In this document: in pieces, positions 63,771-64,000 of the stretch
Layout of the letters: the number at the start of each line of letters is the position of its first letter
Numbering within the stretch: the stretch's first letter is position 1
Source of the DNA: Erinaceus europaeus
Taxonomy: Eukaryota > Chordata > Mammalia > Eulipotyphla > Erinaceidae
NCBI RefSeq assembly: GCF_950295315.1
Contig: NC_080168.1
Span: 2,548,573-2,612,572 of the forward strand
Length of the DNA stretch: 64,000 bases
Direction of reading: 5' to 3'
Notes under the pieces: model-generated
Seen by the model: only the letters and a program-made list of their open reading frames with translations
Database searches by the model: none
What the model was told of the DNA's origin: nothing
Program-made: the position numbers and the translations under genes

Positions 63771-64000
63771 GACTCCAGAGCCTTTTCAGTGACTCATCAT
63801 TAATCACAAAATCTCAGTGGCTTATCAGGATTGTTTGAGGGAAATAATGACTTGAAATAAACATGATGGATAAAGTCACCAGTTAATGGCTGAATTACAT
63901 TGAAACCAAGCGCCTGACTATTGAAAAACGTCAGGCGATGCCTAAAATGATCTTGCCCACTATCCTTGTTATAATACTACCCTTTCGAAGACATCATTAT

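Noticed and set aside
63010..63807. 265-residue Ser/Leu/Phe-rich frame resembling a membrane protein
   Set aside because: It is the complement of GA/GAA microsatellites, so hydrophobicity is an accident of composition.

Overview
The window looks like nuclear DNA from a placental mammal, most likely a hedgehog (Erinaceidae, perhaps Erinaceus europaeus). The host call rests on recalling the dominant tRNA-derived SINE, whose head carries a TAGCGCAGCGGG-like A box and a GGTTCGAGCCC B box. It occurs here in many copies with tails of the CAACAACAATAAAACAACAAGGGCAAC type. I could not run a database check. I found no host protein-coding exon, rRNA or functional tRNA gene, and no CRISPR or bacterial features. 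The long open frames are low-complexity artefacts or mobile-element remnants.

Family labels are mine. SINE-A is the hedgehog-type tRNA SINE with a CAACAA tail. SINE-A2 has the same head but a longer 3' part (GGAGCAGTGGATTCATAGTGC...CCCCAGCAATAACCCTGGAGG). SINE-B is a related tRNA SINE with an AATAAATAAA tail. SINE-C and SINE-D are two further short tRNA-like SINEs. E is an abundant 0.3-1.1 kb interspersed repeat ending in an A-rich tail and flanked by L1-type target duplications. E2 shares the body of E but has a different, longer 3' portion. L1 copies are mostly ORF2 C-terminus plus 3' UTR.

Layout. 0-8.2 kb: SINEs, E/E2 and unremarkable sequence. 8.22-10.57 kb: a 2.3 kb (TTCCC)n array with higher-order structure. 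12.3-15.4 kb: an L1 with its 5' end, a broken ORF1, a broken endonuclease domain and a large internal ORF2 deletion. 15.4-17.3 kb: nested E and SINEs. 17.56-17.93 kb: an endogenous retrovirus (ERV) LTR with a tRNA-Lys-type primer-binding site on the minus strand. 21.5-22.2 kb: a second LTR family followed by a near-complete tRNA-Lys complement and a 51-bp-arm palindrome. 22.8-37 kb: dense SINE and E insertions, several datable by nesting and target duplications. 37.16-38.12 kb: a 5'-truncated non-LTR retrotransposon of a kind unlike the resident L1, with an undamaged 273-codon reverse-transcriptase C-terminus; this is the most unexpected item. 38.7-46 kb: L1 3' ends, several in inverted arrangements. 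49.5-50.4 kb: a SINE pair carrying a solo LTR with a 6-bp target duplication. 51-64 kb: SINEs, E2, old and younger L1 fragments, microsatellites and a 0.66 kb purine tract.

No genes here work together in a pathway. The history is of L1 machinery mobilising SINEs (and apparently E), with occasional ERV insertions and one foreign-looking non-LTR element.
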